From assembly GCA_000969725.1 (NCBI GenBank), contig JXSR01S027383.1: DNA of 22,308 nucleotides. One strand, 5' to 3'. Positions within the stretch are counted from its first letter, which is position 1. Every line of letters begins with the position of its first letter. The translations under genes were made by a program, and so were the position numbers. The notes under the pieces were generated by a model, which worked only from the letters and a program-made list of their open reading frames with translations, was not told the DNA's origin and made no database searches. This document shows, piece after piece, positions 1-8,500 of this stretch. Source of the DNA: Ophiothrix spiculata (lineage: Eukaryota > Echinodermata > Ophiuroidea > Amphilepidida > Ophiotrichidae).

Positions 1-284
1 GGTGCTGCCAGTCTGTCCATTCAGACCTGGGGAGAAAAATAAAGACACAATAATCTTCAAAAATATTGGGATTTTTGCTTCTTTTATATCTTTCTGATAA
101 CACAGATACCTAAACAACACATTTAAAATAAAAAATGACCAAGTAAATCACATTTTCTGATTTTTCACATCTTTATTTTAGGAATTAGCTGTTAAAAACG
201 GCCTCGATTTTGGAAATAAACACTGAATCTAGTCATGGGCGATATATAATTGGTGGCGTAAAACCTATATGTTAGCTGTAAATC
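1..284. other. AT-rich leading segment, nothing recognised
   Basis: This stretch holds no open frame worth reporting and no repeat copy that I could match elsewhere in the window. A T-rich run ending in TTTTAG near 181 resembles a splice acceptor, but no matching donor or open exon follows it. Confidence 0.4.
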
Positions 285-700
285 AACACGGTCAGTTACC
301 AACCTCCCATATTTGCTTATGACTATTATATTTTGTTAGTATTGTGTAATATATGTATAGAAGGCACCTACAACCTGAAGGACTCGCTTTTTCCGTTAGC
401 CGGGATGGGGAGAATCAATGTCTGTATGTTTTGAGCTATTGTTTTCTGGATACTTTTATGAATATTTGGTACGACACGGTGTAACAGGGAGGGACATAAA
501 TTGATGTGTATAATCTGAAAGCCTGGTATTTTAACTTTCAAATATCAGACGAGAAATTTTATAGAGTAGTCATTTTCAGAAAAGCCACTTAATTAGAACT
601 CTGTTAGACGACTTTGTTATGGAATAAGGTGTTACGGTTTCCCTATGCCATGGTAAAAAACGAGCATAATCTAGTCCGATATGCTTGAGGTGCGCATTTT
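285..700 (+). repeat. Block X, copy 1
   Basis: This segment aligns in direct orientation with about 10270-10650. Shared landmarks, in order, are the CATATTTGC tract, TAGTATTGTGTA, the CCGTTAGCCGGGATGGGGA region, TATTTGGTACGACACG, GACATAAATTGAT and, less clearly, a TCCGATATGCTTGAGGT stretch. The two copies differ by many substitutions and small indels, so the duplication is old. I checked for shared protein coding: a short frame ending in Met-Phe-stop falls at the same place in both copies, but the residues before it are not well kept and other frames are broken. I read it as non-coding. It lies just upstream of element R copy 1. Confidence 0.7.
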
Positions 701-751
701 AACAGCATTCTAAAAAATTGTATTAGAAATACACTAAAATATGAACTAGAA

Positions 752-1938
752 TGATGTTTCAAATGCGCAGCCAAGACTTCCCAAGAATTTCCGAAGCTGA
801 TTTTACACTTTCCTGCAATTGCCGACAGAAAAAGTGACTCTTCAACACAATAACCAAATGTTCGCGTTCTCAGTAACTGGTTGCGTACGTATTCGAACTT
901 GTAATTAGCGTTTGCACTAACGAGTCACTTTGAGTTTGATCGCCCTGATGTGACTTGAAATCTTAAGCTTAAGGCTGGGTAGACCTTCAACTAGCATGAA
1001 CTGTTTTTGTACTATAACTCTCAAACTAATTGCATAAACCTATAAAAGTATACATTTTTAGAAGCGGATTTTTACCCTGAACATGATGATGATATCAGTT
1101 TTTGACCAAAAATGTCAATTTTTTTCGTATTTTTTGCCCCAAAATTTCTGGAAAGCCTTACTAAAATTTGCCTTCGTTAAATGTTGAACTTTTTTGCTTT
1201 TTGGAATTGAGAAACAAATGTCTAGGAACGGTTTTCTCAAATTTTTGATTTTTATCTTATTTTTTAAAAAAATGCCAAAAATAGGCAAAAAATCGCCATT
1301 TTGGTGGCAGCGGTGGGATTTTTTGCATTTGTTAACCTATTTTTGTCAGTTTTTAGAAAACTAAGTTAAAAATCAAAAATTTGAGAAAACCGTTCCTAGA
1401 CATTTGTTTTTAAATTCCAAAAAGCGAAAAAGTTCAAAATTTCATGGCGGCAAATTTTAGTTAAGCTTTCCGGAAATTTTGGGGCAAAAAATATGTTTTT
1501 TGGCATTTTTTGTCAAAATTGACATTTTTGGTCAAAAACTGATATCATCATCATGTTTAGGGTAAAAATTCGCTTCTAAAAATGTATACTTTTATATAGT
1601 TTATGTAATTAGTTTGAAAGTTAGAGTACAAAAATGGTTTATGCCATTTGAAGGTCTACACCAGCCTTAATCAGCCGATTTCAAATGGAAATTTCACACA
1701 AGTGTCGTTGAGCGTATGGTGCCATCGACCAAAAGTTGTTCAGAATTAGTGTATCTAATTATGCATGGGTGTGGTTCTATTTATTTTTCACTTTTATTGC
1801 AATGAAATGCAAGAGAATGTTCGTTGACAAAATCGTGCATACTAATGAGCTTGTACGTGATTGGTTTAAAAAAAAATGGCCATAATGATCAATATTCCGA
1901 AGATTTCCGAATGGATTTTGAACAGATCTATTCAGTAA
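752..1938 (-). mobile_element. Element R copy 1 (TA-type DNA transposon remnant, interrupted)
   Basis: Read on the minus strand, this region aligns with element R copy 2 at 18574-19049 across most of its length. Matching tracts include GAATTTCCGAAGCTGATTTT, AACTGGTTGCGTACG, ATTTCAAATGGAAATTTCAC, the ACTAATGAGCTTG tract and a terminal GATCTATT. It is split by the TTAA-flanked foldback at 973-1666, a nested and therefore later insertion. Copy 2 shows the ends more clearly: TAGACCTTTTCAAAA on one side and the reverse complement of TATACCTTTCAAAAA on the other. That suggests short terminal inverted repeats and a TA target, as in Tc1/mariner-type or related elements. There is no transposase frame, so it would be non-autonomous. 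The end near 752 is approximate. Confidence 0.65.
973..1666. mobile_element. TTAA-flanked foldback element E1 (long inverted repeat)
   Basis: The whole 694-bp segment is one imperfect palindrome. It opens with GGCTGGGTAGACCTTCAA and closes with TTGAAGGTCTACACCAGCC. The arms match almost throughout, for example ACATGATGATGATATCAG on the left against CTGATATCATCATCATGTTT on the right, and GAGAAAACCGTTCCTAGACA on the right against its complement on the left. The turn lies near 1295-1310, where GCCATTTTGGTGGC forms a small hairpin. TTAA stands on both sides (969-972 and 1667-1670). Known families: TTAA duplication is typical of piggyBac-type elements. Seen directly: no coding capacity. Inference: a non-autonomous MITE or foldback moved by a TTAA-specific transposase. 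The related, uninterrupted element R copy 2 supports the insertion point. Confidence 0.85.
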
Positions 1939-2095
1939 GACATAATGAAACTAACTTCGCCCAACTTATTGATCAGTTCAAGAGATCGGCTGAATGTGTA
2001 TTCAACGCGGAAGACAAATTCTTGCGCTTGAAAAGCCGTCAGAGGGACGTACACAAATTGAAAGAAAATGTGCCATGCCACATACGTAAATGCAG
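1936..2095 (+). CDS. Candidate exon or exon remnant, function unknown
   Basis: The stretch follows an AG (1934-1935) at the edge of element R and ends in CAG before a GT at 2096. One frame is open throughout and reads like protein, with many charged residues. It starts VRHNETNFAQLIDQFK, includes NAEDKFLRLKSRQRD near the middle and ends near HIRKC. Base composition is less AT-rich than its surroundings. The same frame extends upstream to a Met at 1824, but that part lies in the repeat R, so the 93-codon frame is probably a chimera of repeat and unique sequence. The stop is at 2103-2105. The donor (GTCTGC) is weak. I recognise no domain. It could be a real exon, a pseudogene scrap or chance. 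Confidence 0.3.
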
Positions 2096-2105
2096 GTCTG
2101 CTTAA

Positions 2106-2589
2106 CGGAGCAAAATCAAGAAGTCTTTCTTGTTATAATAATTAAATTAGATACAAAATATTCGGCATTTGATGTCATTTTAAGCAACGGAAAAGTTAAA
2201 AGTAAACAGACTTGTTGTAACCGATATATTTATTGTCATCACAAGCATTTAACTGCATTGTTATTTTGATTAACATTTATATTTTCATTATTAATCAAAA
2301 AAACTCAATTTACCAAAATACGATATCAGGCTATTTAAAAAGGGAAGATGTGTGTCCAAAGTGGTTATTCTTCACACTTATAAAGGTCAAAGGTTCAGTC
2401 ATAATAAGTATGGTTTGAACGTTAGTATCTCTTACAAAATAACACTTTGAAGGAATTACTCGTACTATAGTACTATAAAGTACTATAAATGTCCATAAAT
2501 ATGCAAAATTCCTATATTTTGGGTCAGAATTTGGTCAAAAAGATCGTATCATTAAAACCATCACATAAACACGTTACTTTTCTTTGCTT
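2106..2589. other. AT-rich stretch with a short tandem repeat
   Basis: I recognise no gene here. At 2462-2488 the motif GTACTATA occurs three times in near-tandem with about a 10-bp step. A 61-codon frame at 2233-2418 has hydrophobic, low-information content and no start context, and I do not believe it. Confidence 0.45.
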
Positions 2590-2900
2590 TAAGGTAGAAA
2601 ACAACTGTCGTTATCCCACTAACATGTGCTCTTATTCTTGAGCACATGATAGTTTAATCAATCTTTCAATCAAACGTGAGATGTAGAATTGTGTTTCTAA
2701 CCATGCTTGACACATTTCATTATTAGTGTTTGCTGAATAAGAAGAAAGCGTTAGTTTCTTGTAAGACTGAAAGCGGAATGTTTTAATGGCTAATGGAAAA
2801 TTAATTACAAAGATTGTCTTTAATCAGTCGATGTTGCAGCAAAATCAACCATGTTACTTGCTTAATGGAAAGTAGTCATAAAATGGTAAACACTCTTGTT
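2590..2900 (+). repeat. CTAATGG unit A
   Basis: This is the first of six direct copies of one dispersed unit. Landmarks in order are TTTCTAACCATGCTTGACAC, CATTATTAGTGTTTG, GTTTCTTG, TTTTAATGGCTAATGGAAAA (2780-2799) and, about 75 bp later, TTGCTTAATGGAAAG (2858-2872). The first part aligns best with the unit at 13330-13750. The ATTAATTACAAA tract after the core aligns best with the unit at 7085-7390. The paired TAAT motifs could bind homeodomain proteins, but that is only a possibility. No open frame is shared between copies. Confidence 0.7.
2623..2648. repeat. Perfect 9-bp inverted repeat CATGTGCTC/GAGCACATG
   Basis: CATGTGCTC at 2623-2631 is followed after 8 bases by its exact complement at 2640-2648. 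It sits at the upstream edge of unit A. The other units do not show it clearly, so I attach no function. Confidence 0.6.
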
Positions 2901-3277
2901 ACTCTGCTTAAACTTTAAGCAAGTCAGTAAATTTTCTGTTTTTTTTCTTTCTATTTTTAAATAGAAGAAACGCATTTACAATATAGAAAAAACAATAAAA
3001 TGGTTCATTAAATATTGCTATAAACTTACTTATAATTAGTTTATTTATTGTTACAGGGGAAAAAGTACGTTGTTTGACAATATAAGTTCGTAAAACATAC
3101 ATCAAAGATTAATATTAAATGTTGGTAGACTAAAGACAAATAGCGTTAGGCTATTTTCCATGTGTGATGGAATCACAACATAGGATTTGAATTGTTTAGC
3201 TCCCTCAGCTATATGATGTACCCCGGTAACTAGTAAGATTTTCTCTATTTTAAATGAAATATTTTTCTTAATTTCAG

Positions 3278-3374
3278 AACCGATTTGGACTTGACTGCAG
3301 GATATTTTGACAACTCTGATTTAAACAAAGTTAACCTACTGAGTATTATTTCATGTGGATGGCGATTCTTCATG
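3278..3374 (+). CDS. Candidate 97-bp exon in block Y copy 1
   Basis: A good acceptor (ATTTTTCTTAATTTCAG) precedes the segment and a near-consensus donor (ATG then GTGAGT) follows it. One frame is open: after a single leading base there are 32 codons, beginning TDLDLTAGYFDNSD and ending CGWRFFM, and the exon ends on a codon boundary. Copy 2 (19274-19370) has the same length with no indel and the same donor, but an in-frame TAA. Of roughly 17 differences between the copies nearly all change the amino acid, so there is no sign of purifying selection. It may be a chance exon, a non-coding RNA exon, or a fast-evolving one whose duplicate is dead. I recognise no family. Confidence 0.35.
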
Positions 3375-3475
3375 GTGAGTTTAACTTGTGTGTTCTTTTA
3401 TATATTTAAGAAATATTAGTTATCAGTCTGAATGTATTTTTCTGAAATTTAAAAGTTTAACCGTCCACGGAGATA

Positions 3476-3507
3476 CCTCGACATAGGTATTTCATGAAAA
3501 GTCGAGG
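3476..3507. repeat. Small hairpin CCTCGAC...GTCGAGG, kept in both Y copies
   Basis: CCTCGAC (3476-3482) pairs with GTCGAGG (3501-3507) across an 18-base loop. Copy 2 has the same hairpin with a 9-bp stem at 19455-19490. The bases just before it differ by an insertion (GTCCACGGAGATACC, or a near variant of it) next to a shared ACC, yet the stem is intact in both. Confidence 0.6.
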
Positions 3508-3589
3508 TTTTCAATGCAGTCTGTGCCAATTCTTCTGTATGGCTGCAAGTCGATGGTTCTTACTAGGGGAAGATGTCGTGTGCTTCCCA

Positions 3590-3817
3590 TCATGCATTGC
3601 ATCTTATAGACCACTTTCGTATGTTCCATAATTCATCTTGAAAGTACCGTAAACACTCAGTTGACCATATTATTACCTTCTGCGCAAATGACGTATTGCG
3701 CACAATGTAGTAATATGGAAGTTAACGCAGAAATGGCCGTATTTGCGGTACTTTCAAGATGCATTATGGGACATATGAAACTGGTCTATTGGAATATTGT
3801 TTTCTGATAACGGAAAC
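3590..3817. mobile_element. Insert absent from Y copy 2, outer element remnant
   Basis: Copy 2 reads straight from GGGGAAGA to GTATCT at 19545-19558, while copy 1 has about 225 extra bases. The left end of the extra DNA (GAAGATGTCG, then CTTCCCATCATGCATTG) resembles the terminal repeat of the foldback at 15367-15569 (GAAGATATCAGGAG, then CTTCCCATCATGCCTTG). The right end (TTTTCTGATAACGG) resembles the other end of that foldback. A TA-flanked MITE lies inside. I read it as two nested insertions. The exact borders are uncertain. Confidence 0.5.
3609..3786. mobile_element. TA-flanked MITE with about 40-bp terminal inverted repeats
   Basis: The element opens with GACCACTTTCGTATGTTCCA and closes with the complement of GACCAGTTTCATATGTCCCA. 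Pairing continues to GAAAGTACCG on both sides, about 40 bp with about five mismatches. TA dinucleotides flank it (3607-3608 and 3787-3788). The centre holds TGCGCAA-ATGACGTA-TTGCGCA (3681-3702), a perfect 7-bp inverted repeat. There is no coding capacity. The TA target fits Tc1/mariner-type mobilisation (inference). Confidence 0.75.
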
Positions 3818-4401
3818 AGAGTATCTACGATAAAAAAAAAATTATAGAAATTTGAGACCAAAACGTTGACGATATAGTCGACTATTTTAGTACTTTCATG
3901 ATTTTGCTGTTGTTGTTTTATTTACCCTGTAATTTCCTTATAAACCGAAGCACCGCCTTCGTTAGAAACATTTCTGAATCTTGTTGCCTAGGGAACGTTG
4001 GTTTTATTTGAGCTTCTTTTGTTTTTTTAGCTTATAGGTGCTTATATTCCGTATTTTTAACAGGATTTTAAAGTACACCATTTTTGTTAACACTTACTAG
4101 TAACCAAATCTTGTCAGGTATGATTATTTGACATGTTTTTAATTACCTGATGACAAACCTTGCAACAAATTCATCTACATCGAGGCAGTATAATGACATG
4201 ACAAGTTTACCTAAGAATATTGTCTTAAATGACTTTGTTCGTTGTAGTTGGAAGAAAATTGTAGACAATTACACAAACAATTTTAATATATTGCAAGTAG
4301 TTGAATTACTATTATTTGAAATTTTATTCTTAAATCACATTCCGTTATTTCAAATCAGAAAAAAAAAACACACTTACGCTTTAAAAGGGCAGTGCTCTTA
4401 G

Positions 4402-4629
4402 TTCTTCACATTCAACAACTGACATTTTCAATCAGACAAAAACGGCTTTCAGTGTGAATGCATTATTGTAGCCTGGAGTGTTGCAGACTGTTCTTTCCCC
4501 AACATAAGAGTAATGCCAATTGCCTTGAAATCAGGAGGTTGAGACGTTAACCATATTAATTGATATAGCCTAAAGAAATGTACATTACACCTGGTAGGAT
4601 AGGTTGGTACGGAACTCTGCATTGCATTC
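4402..4629. repeat. 228-bp conserved core, copy a
   Basis: This segment runs from TTCTTCACATTCAACAACTG to TCTGCATTGCATTC. It has exactly the same length, without indels, in three places (4402-4629, 4758-4985, 20675-20902). Copy a differs from copy b at about 8 positions and from the 20675 copy at about 10. The copies carry TTATATAA at the equivalent point except copy a, which has CAACATAA. A minus-strand 60-codon frame spans it here, but the other copies have stops and almost all differences would change residues, so I reject coding. It could be a regulatory element, an RNA gene, or a conversion tract. Confidence 0.65.
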
Positions 4630-4757
4630 AAAGAAGATACGTTTTGTTATATATAACGCATTTACATTGACTATATGTTTGTGCGTTTTAATTCTATTGA
4701 CAATTTTAATGCATTTAGAAAGGATTGCAGTTGTGTTAGCATAGCATTGCTCCTTAA

Positions 4758-4985
4758 TTCTTCACATTCAACAACTGACATTTTCAATCAGACAAAAACG
4801 GCTTTCAGTGTGAATGCATTATTGTAGCCTGGAGTGTTGCAGACTGTTCTTTCCCTTATATAAGAGGAATGCCAATTGTCTTGAAATCAGGAGGTTGAGA
4901 CGTTAACCATATTAATTGATATAGCCTAAAGAGATGTACATTACACCTGCCAGGATAGGTTGGTACGGAACTCTGCATTGCATTC
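4758..4985. repeat. 228-bp conserved core, copy b
   Basis: Second tandem copy. It is closer to the distant copy at 20675-20902 (about 6 differences by hand count) than copy a is, which suggests that b retains the ancestral state or has exchanged sequence with Y copy 2. It contains CTTATATAAG, a 10-bp perfect palindrome with a TATA-like centre. Confidence 0.65.
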
Positions 4986-5205
4986 AAAAAAGATACGTTT
5001 TGTTACATCGCATTTACATTGACCATATGTTTGTGCGTTTTAACTCTATTGACAATTTTAATGCATTTAGATAGGGTTGCAGTTGTGTCAGCATAGCATT
5101 TTTTCTTGCACAATACAGTACAATAATTAAGACGCTTGACTAATTCTAAGAGCATGCCGAAATGTAAGTTTGATATCTGTTTAAGCAATACTTGAATAGA
5201 AATTT

Positions 5206-7084
5206 GATCAAAAATGGTTTATAGAAGAAACAACATAAAATAAAGTAATGTGACTATCCTAAAGCGTTTTCAAAAACAGGAAAAACAACTTCAAATGAGC
5301 GTTCAGGGGAAAACATCATTATAATTTTAAAAATTCAAAATAACATACGCACGTTTTCATATAAGGAAGAAAGAACTTATATTTCAATATCATATATAGA
5401 ATATCAGGATTTTGTTCTTGAATTAAATCGAAATACTTGAAATGTAATTTCTTTCTTAAACTAACATGGAAATGTAAAAATAATTAAGATATACCTCTTT
5501 TTGATGACATACTGATTTATCTAGTGGATCATATGACTTGATGAAATTGAGTGAAATTTACATAGTTGATAACTGAATCTCATTGAGAATGATTCCAATA
5601 TCATGGCTTGTTCTTTGTTGAACATATCAGGTATAATTTACAGCGATGTCTTTTTAAAAGCATTTGATATCACTCAATATGCATTTACTGTTGATTGAAT
5701 ACCAAATAAAATCAAAGATATGGGGTGTGCAATTTCAAAACCATAAAGCATATATGATGAAAATTAAAATGTCTTTCATGTATCAATTAACAAACTTCGT
5801 ATGCAGAGAAGCATAAAATCGATATAGCAGTATATTTGAACGGAAATAATTATATCAGTGCATAAATGTAATGTACTATTTTAAAAACAAAACTAGTCTT
5901 TATAACATTTAAAACATCTCTTGAAACACCCATCAAGCATTAAAGTAACGTGGAAACAAATCAACTATTTTCCTTCATAATTAGTAAAAAAACACATTTT
6001 AGGTGATTTTTTCCACTTTTTCTAATCGTCATCGCAAAAAATATATGTCTGTCTTGCCAAAAATGTTAAAAAAGTTTTTTCGATCATGCAAATCGAACAT
6101 CGACTCTCTTACCCCTTAATCCAATCAAGTACATTCGCTTTCAAATTATTTCTAAAATGGATATAAAATTATAAAGAACTATTATAAAGAACCTTCTCTT
6201 CTATATAAATGTATCACGTCTCAAAACCATACTCCAAAATCTAATCAAATTTGTCAATATAAATATCTGTCGCGATAATCCCAAGGCACTAGAGCAAACA
6301 GCTGTAAATAAACATTTCATAATTTAGACTTGTAAGAAGAAAATGGGATCACAAATGAGGTTACACGTGGAAAATATCAAAGTGTGGACGTGTTATGTAA
6401 AAAGTGTCTTGACTATTATGTAATTCAGAACATTATTTGATTTGTTTTACAATGCAATGCACTCTCGGTATAGATGTGCATCATCAGGTATGTTGAAATT
6501 GGTGGGCAACATAGGTTTTCTTCATTCATCTTCATTATGAAATGGTGTAACTGTTGAGGTGAATAAATATAAATTGTTTTTATTTATTATCAGTCTGATC
6601 AGTGTTTTTAGAAATAAATCTTTTGAGCGGAACTAACTTTTTCACTGAACGAAAATGTTATGAGACAAAATAAAGGAAACTTTTAAAGGCCTTAACAAAG
6701 GTTAAATGTGCTAGAATTCGTCACTCTGCCCCTAAATATAGAATAATGACATAGAATGCCCGTCGGGTGGCAGTATCCAATATATTTTACACTTTTTGTG
6801 TTTGTTTTTAAAGTTCAGAAGGTTTTTTCGGGTCCGATAAATCATTTACATGCGGTGAGTTCTGATTGCTGTTCATTCCATTCATCCTCGCAGCTCATGT
6901 ACTGGTCGAATTAAAACTGTTTTACTCGCAACATGATTTGTATTGAAAAGTAAACCCAAAACTAATACGTCAAACGTATTGCTTGTTTTGAATAAAATTG
7001 TTGAATTGAATTCAGTATTTCATTTTACACCCAGCGTGATAAAAAAAAATTTTCTTAACCTAAAATCAATGCATAAACAAATGC
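5206..7084. other. AT-rich stretch without recognised genes
   Basis: I found no repeat copy matching other parts of the window and no convincing exon. Small points: ATTATAAAGAAC occurs twice in tandem near 6168-6193. A CAG-GTATGT donor-like site at 6486-6494 follows an AG-ended pyrimidine tract at about 6426, but the roughly 60-bp segment between them is too short to judge. GCGGTGAGTT at 6850 is donor-like too, without a convincing acceptor upstream. Confidence 0.4.
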
Positions 7085-7390
7085 TACTTTCATTTTCGTA
7101 TAAGTAAACACAGTTCTCGTTAAACCACTAACGTGAAAACTCTCATGTTTGTAATTTGTTAAGTGGATTTTAAACAATCTTACAAATACTGGTGATCTGA
7201 AATTGCTTATCTAACTAAGCTTAACACATTTTATTTGTTTACAAGAATAAACCGTGGTTCTTATACATGTATACTGAAAAAATCGTTAATGGCTAATGGA
7301 ACATTAATTACAAACACCGTCTTACTTAAAAGAAACCCTTGTAACACGTTGCTGAAGCGAAATCAGTTTTGTTTCTAGTTTAATTTGAAA
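7085..7390 (+). repeat. CTAATGG unit C
   Basis: The core is GTTAATGGCTAATGGAACAT (7285-7304). The following ATTAATTACAAACACCGTCTT matches ATTAATTACAAAGATTGTCTT in unit A, and a GTTGCTGAAGCGAAATCA tract matches GTTGCAGCAAAATCA there. The upstream part is more diverged. Two opposed frames at 7322-7653 overlap this unit and are not kept in other copies. Confidence 0.6.
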
Positions 7391-8289
7391 TATACTAGTA
7401 GTCAGAAGAAAATGTGTTTTTGGTGTTAAAATTACTGCATCTTTGTTTTGAAATTTCAAGCCATTATCTTTCATATATAAAATATGTGTGTTCATCTCGA
7501 ACCAACGATAATCGCAACAATCTCTTATGTAGTGGCTGTTATTCTGCAAATCAAGTTCTTGCAGAGTCCCAATCTTTATACCAACTTCAGAACATTAGGA
7601 ATATGATCCAAAGTATAAAAAACTATATATTTTTCTGTGGACCAAGAGGTTGAATTGAGATGTATGGTCCCATATTTCAAGTTTTCCTAAAGATTATTAT
7701 GGTATTTCTCAAATGCCATTTACTTTTAAATTCACGACTGTTCACAACAGTCACATTAAAGGAAACAAACGAAATATTTAAATGATAATATATATATAGT
7801 AAATCAGTAAACACTAAATAAAAATATATATATTTATATGAAATTCATTTTAGCTTGTTGAAACAATTATAGCCGTCTTCCATTACCAAACCTGTTGGTA
7901 AAAGAAATGTTTTATGCATGACGATCATGTTATAATACTGCTATAAATAGTTCCTAAATTTACAAGTTGGTATAGTTATATTTCGTATTTTATTCAAAAT
8001 GTCATTATCAGAAAGCCACACTTCGCTATTTGTGATTTACTCTGTAATTGCTATACGGTATGTGAAACAAGCAACATCCGTATTTTAAAAGTAGGGCGCT
8101 AAATAAGCGCGTCATTTATACTTGAGGAATCTGTTTTATCGGCTCAGAGTAAACAAACCTACGTTGATTATTACTAACGTGTCAAAAATATCGAAACATT
8201 TAGGCATTTATGTGATTTCTGTATTTAAACCATGAAGCAAGTATGCTTGGAAAATTTATTCAAGTATTCATTGCAAATTTCGTATTATT
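7391..8289. other. AT-rich stretch with an AT microsatellite
   Basis: TATATATATA runs occur at about 7789-7798 and 7823-7832. GCGCTAAATAAGCGC near 8096 is a 5-bp stem. A TTATTACTAACGTGTCAAA tract near 8170 resembles TTATTACTAACACATCAAA at about 19084, just before block Y copy 2, so it may be a relic of the same duplicated landscape. No gene is supported. Confidence 0.4.
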
Positions 8290-8500
8290 AGCTGGTTTAT
8301 CAACTCTAACAAAACTAAAACTAGAATTGTTGCGGTAATTTACACTTAACTATTTCACACAATGTGTTGTTAGATTAGATTTCTAACAAAGTATGACATA
8401 CCACATTTTACATGCTCTGTTTGTTAAGTGTAAAAAACAGGAAGATGATTAATATAACCGTTAATGACTAATGGGAACTTAACATGCAAAAAGTGTTTTC
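8290..8500 (+). repeat. CTAATGG unit D
   Basis: The core is CCGTTAATGACTAATGGGAA (8458-8477). It pairs with unit F (12627-12840) over some 200 bp, including GCTGGTTTATCAACTCT, CACACAATGTGTTG, TCTAACAAAGTATGACATA, CACATTTTACATG and GGAAGATGATTAATA. Within it TTTACACTTAAC (8339-8350) and GTTAAGTGTAAA (8423-8434) form a perfect 12-bp inverted repeat. The corresponding arms in unit F are imperfect. Confidence 0.7.

Larger units (their letters stand above)
4391..5102 (+). repeat. 356-bp tandem duplication inside block Y
   Basis: Two head-to-tail copies with a period of 356 bp, measured from TTCTTCACATTC at 4402 to the same string at 4758. They differ at only a few percent of positions, including the spacer after the 228-bp core. 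Block Y copy 2 has a single copy, so the doubling probably arose after the Y blocks separated, or was lost from copy 2. Confidence 0.85.
3090..5205 (+). repeat. Block Y, copy 1 (about 2-kb segmental duplication)
   Basis: The block aligns in direct orientation with 19095-21130. The match starts at the CAAAGATTAATATTAAATG tract and runs to about GCATGCCGAAATGTAAG and TTTGATATCTG. Divergence is uneven by hand alignment: about 17% in the 97-bp exon-like segment, several percent or more elsewhere, and lowest in the 228-bp segment. Each copy carries a different insertion at nearly the same place: nested elements here (about 3590-3817) and a hairpin-bearing insert in copy 2 (about 19571-20140). Copy 1 also has a 356-bp tandem duplication that copy 2 lacks. 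A short diverged piece of the block's start lies at 11412-11492. Confidence 0.85.

Noticed and set aside
353-484. 43-codon frame in block X copy 1
   Set aside because: Block X copy 2 does not keep this frame.
4080-4117. Donor-like CAG-GTATGA after a pyrimidine-rich acceptor, kept in both Y copies
   Set aside because: All three frames between the candidate sites contain stops, so it is not a coding exon. A non-coding exon remains possible but is unsupported.
4147-4170. CTGATGA string, possible hammerhead ribozyme core
   Set aside because: No stem II followed by GAAA and no closing stems are present, here or in the copy at about 20424.
4150-4401. 83-codon plus-strand frame in block Y copy 1
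   Set aside because: The homologous sequence at about 20430 gains two bases near the start and meets a stop, so the frame is not kept.
4449-4631. 60-codon minus-strand frame across the 228-bp core
   Set aside because: The other two copies have an in-frame stop and nearly all differences would change residues.
7322-7653. Two overlapping frames on opposite strands
   Set aside because: They lie in and after unit C, are not preserved in the related units, and have no protein-like signature.
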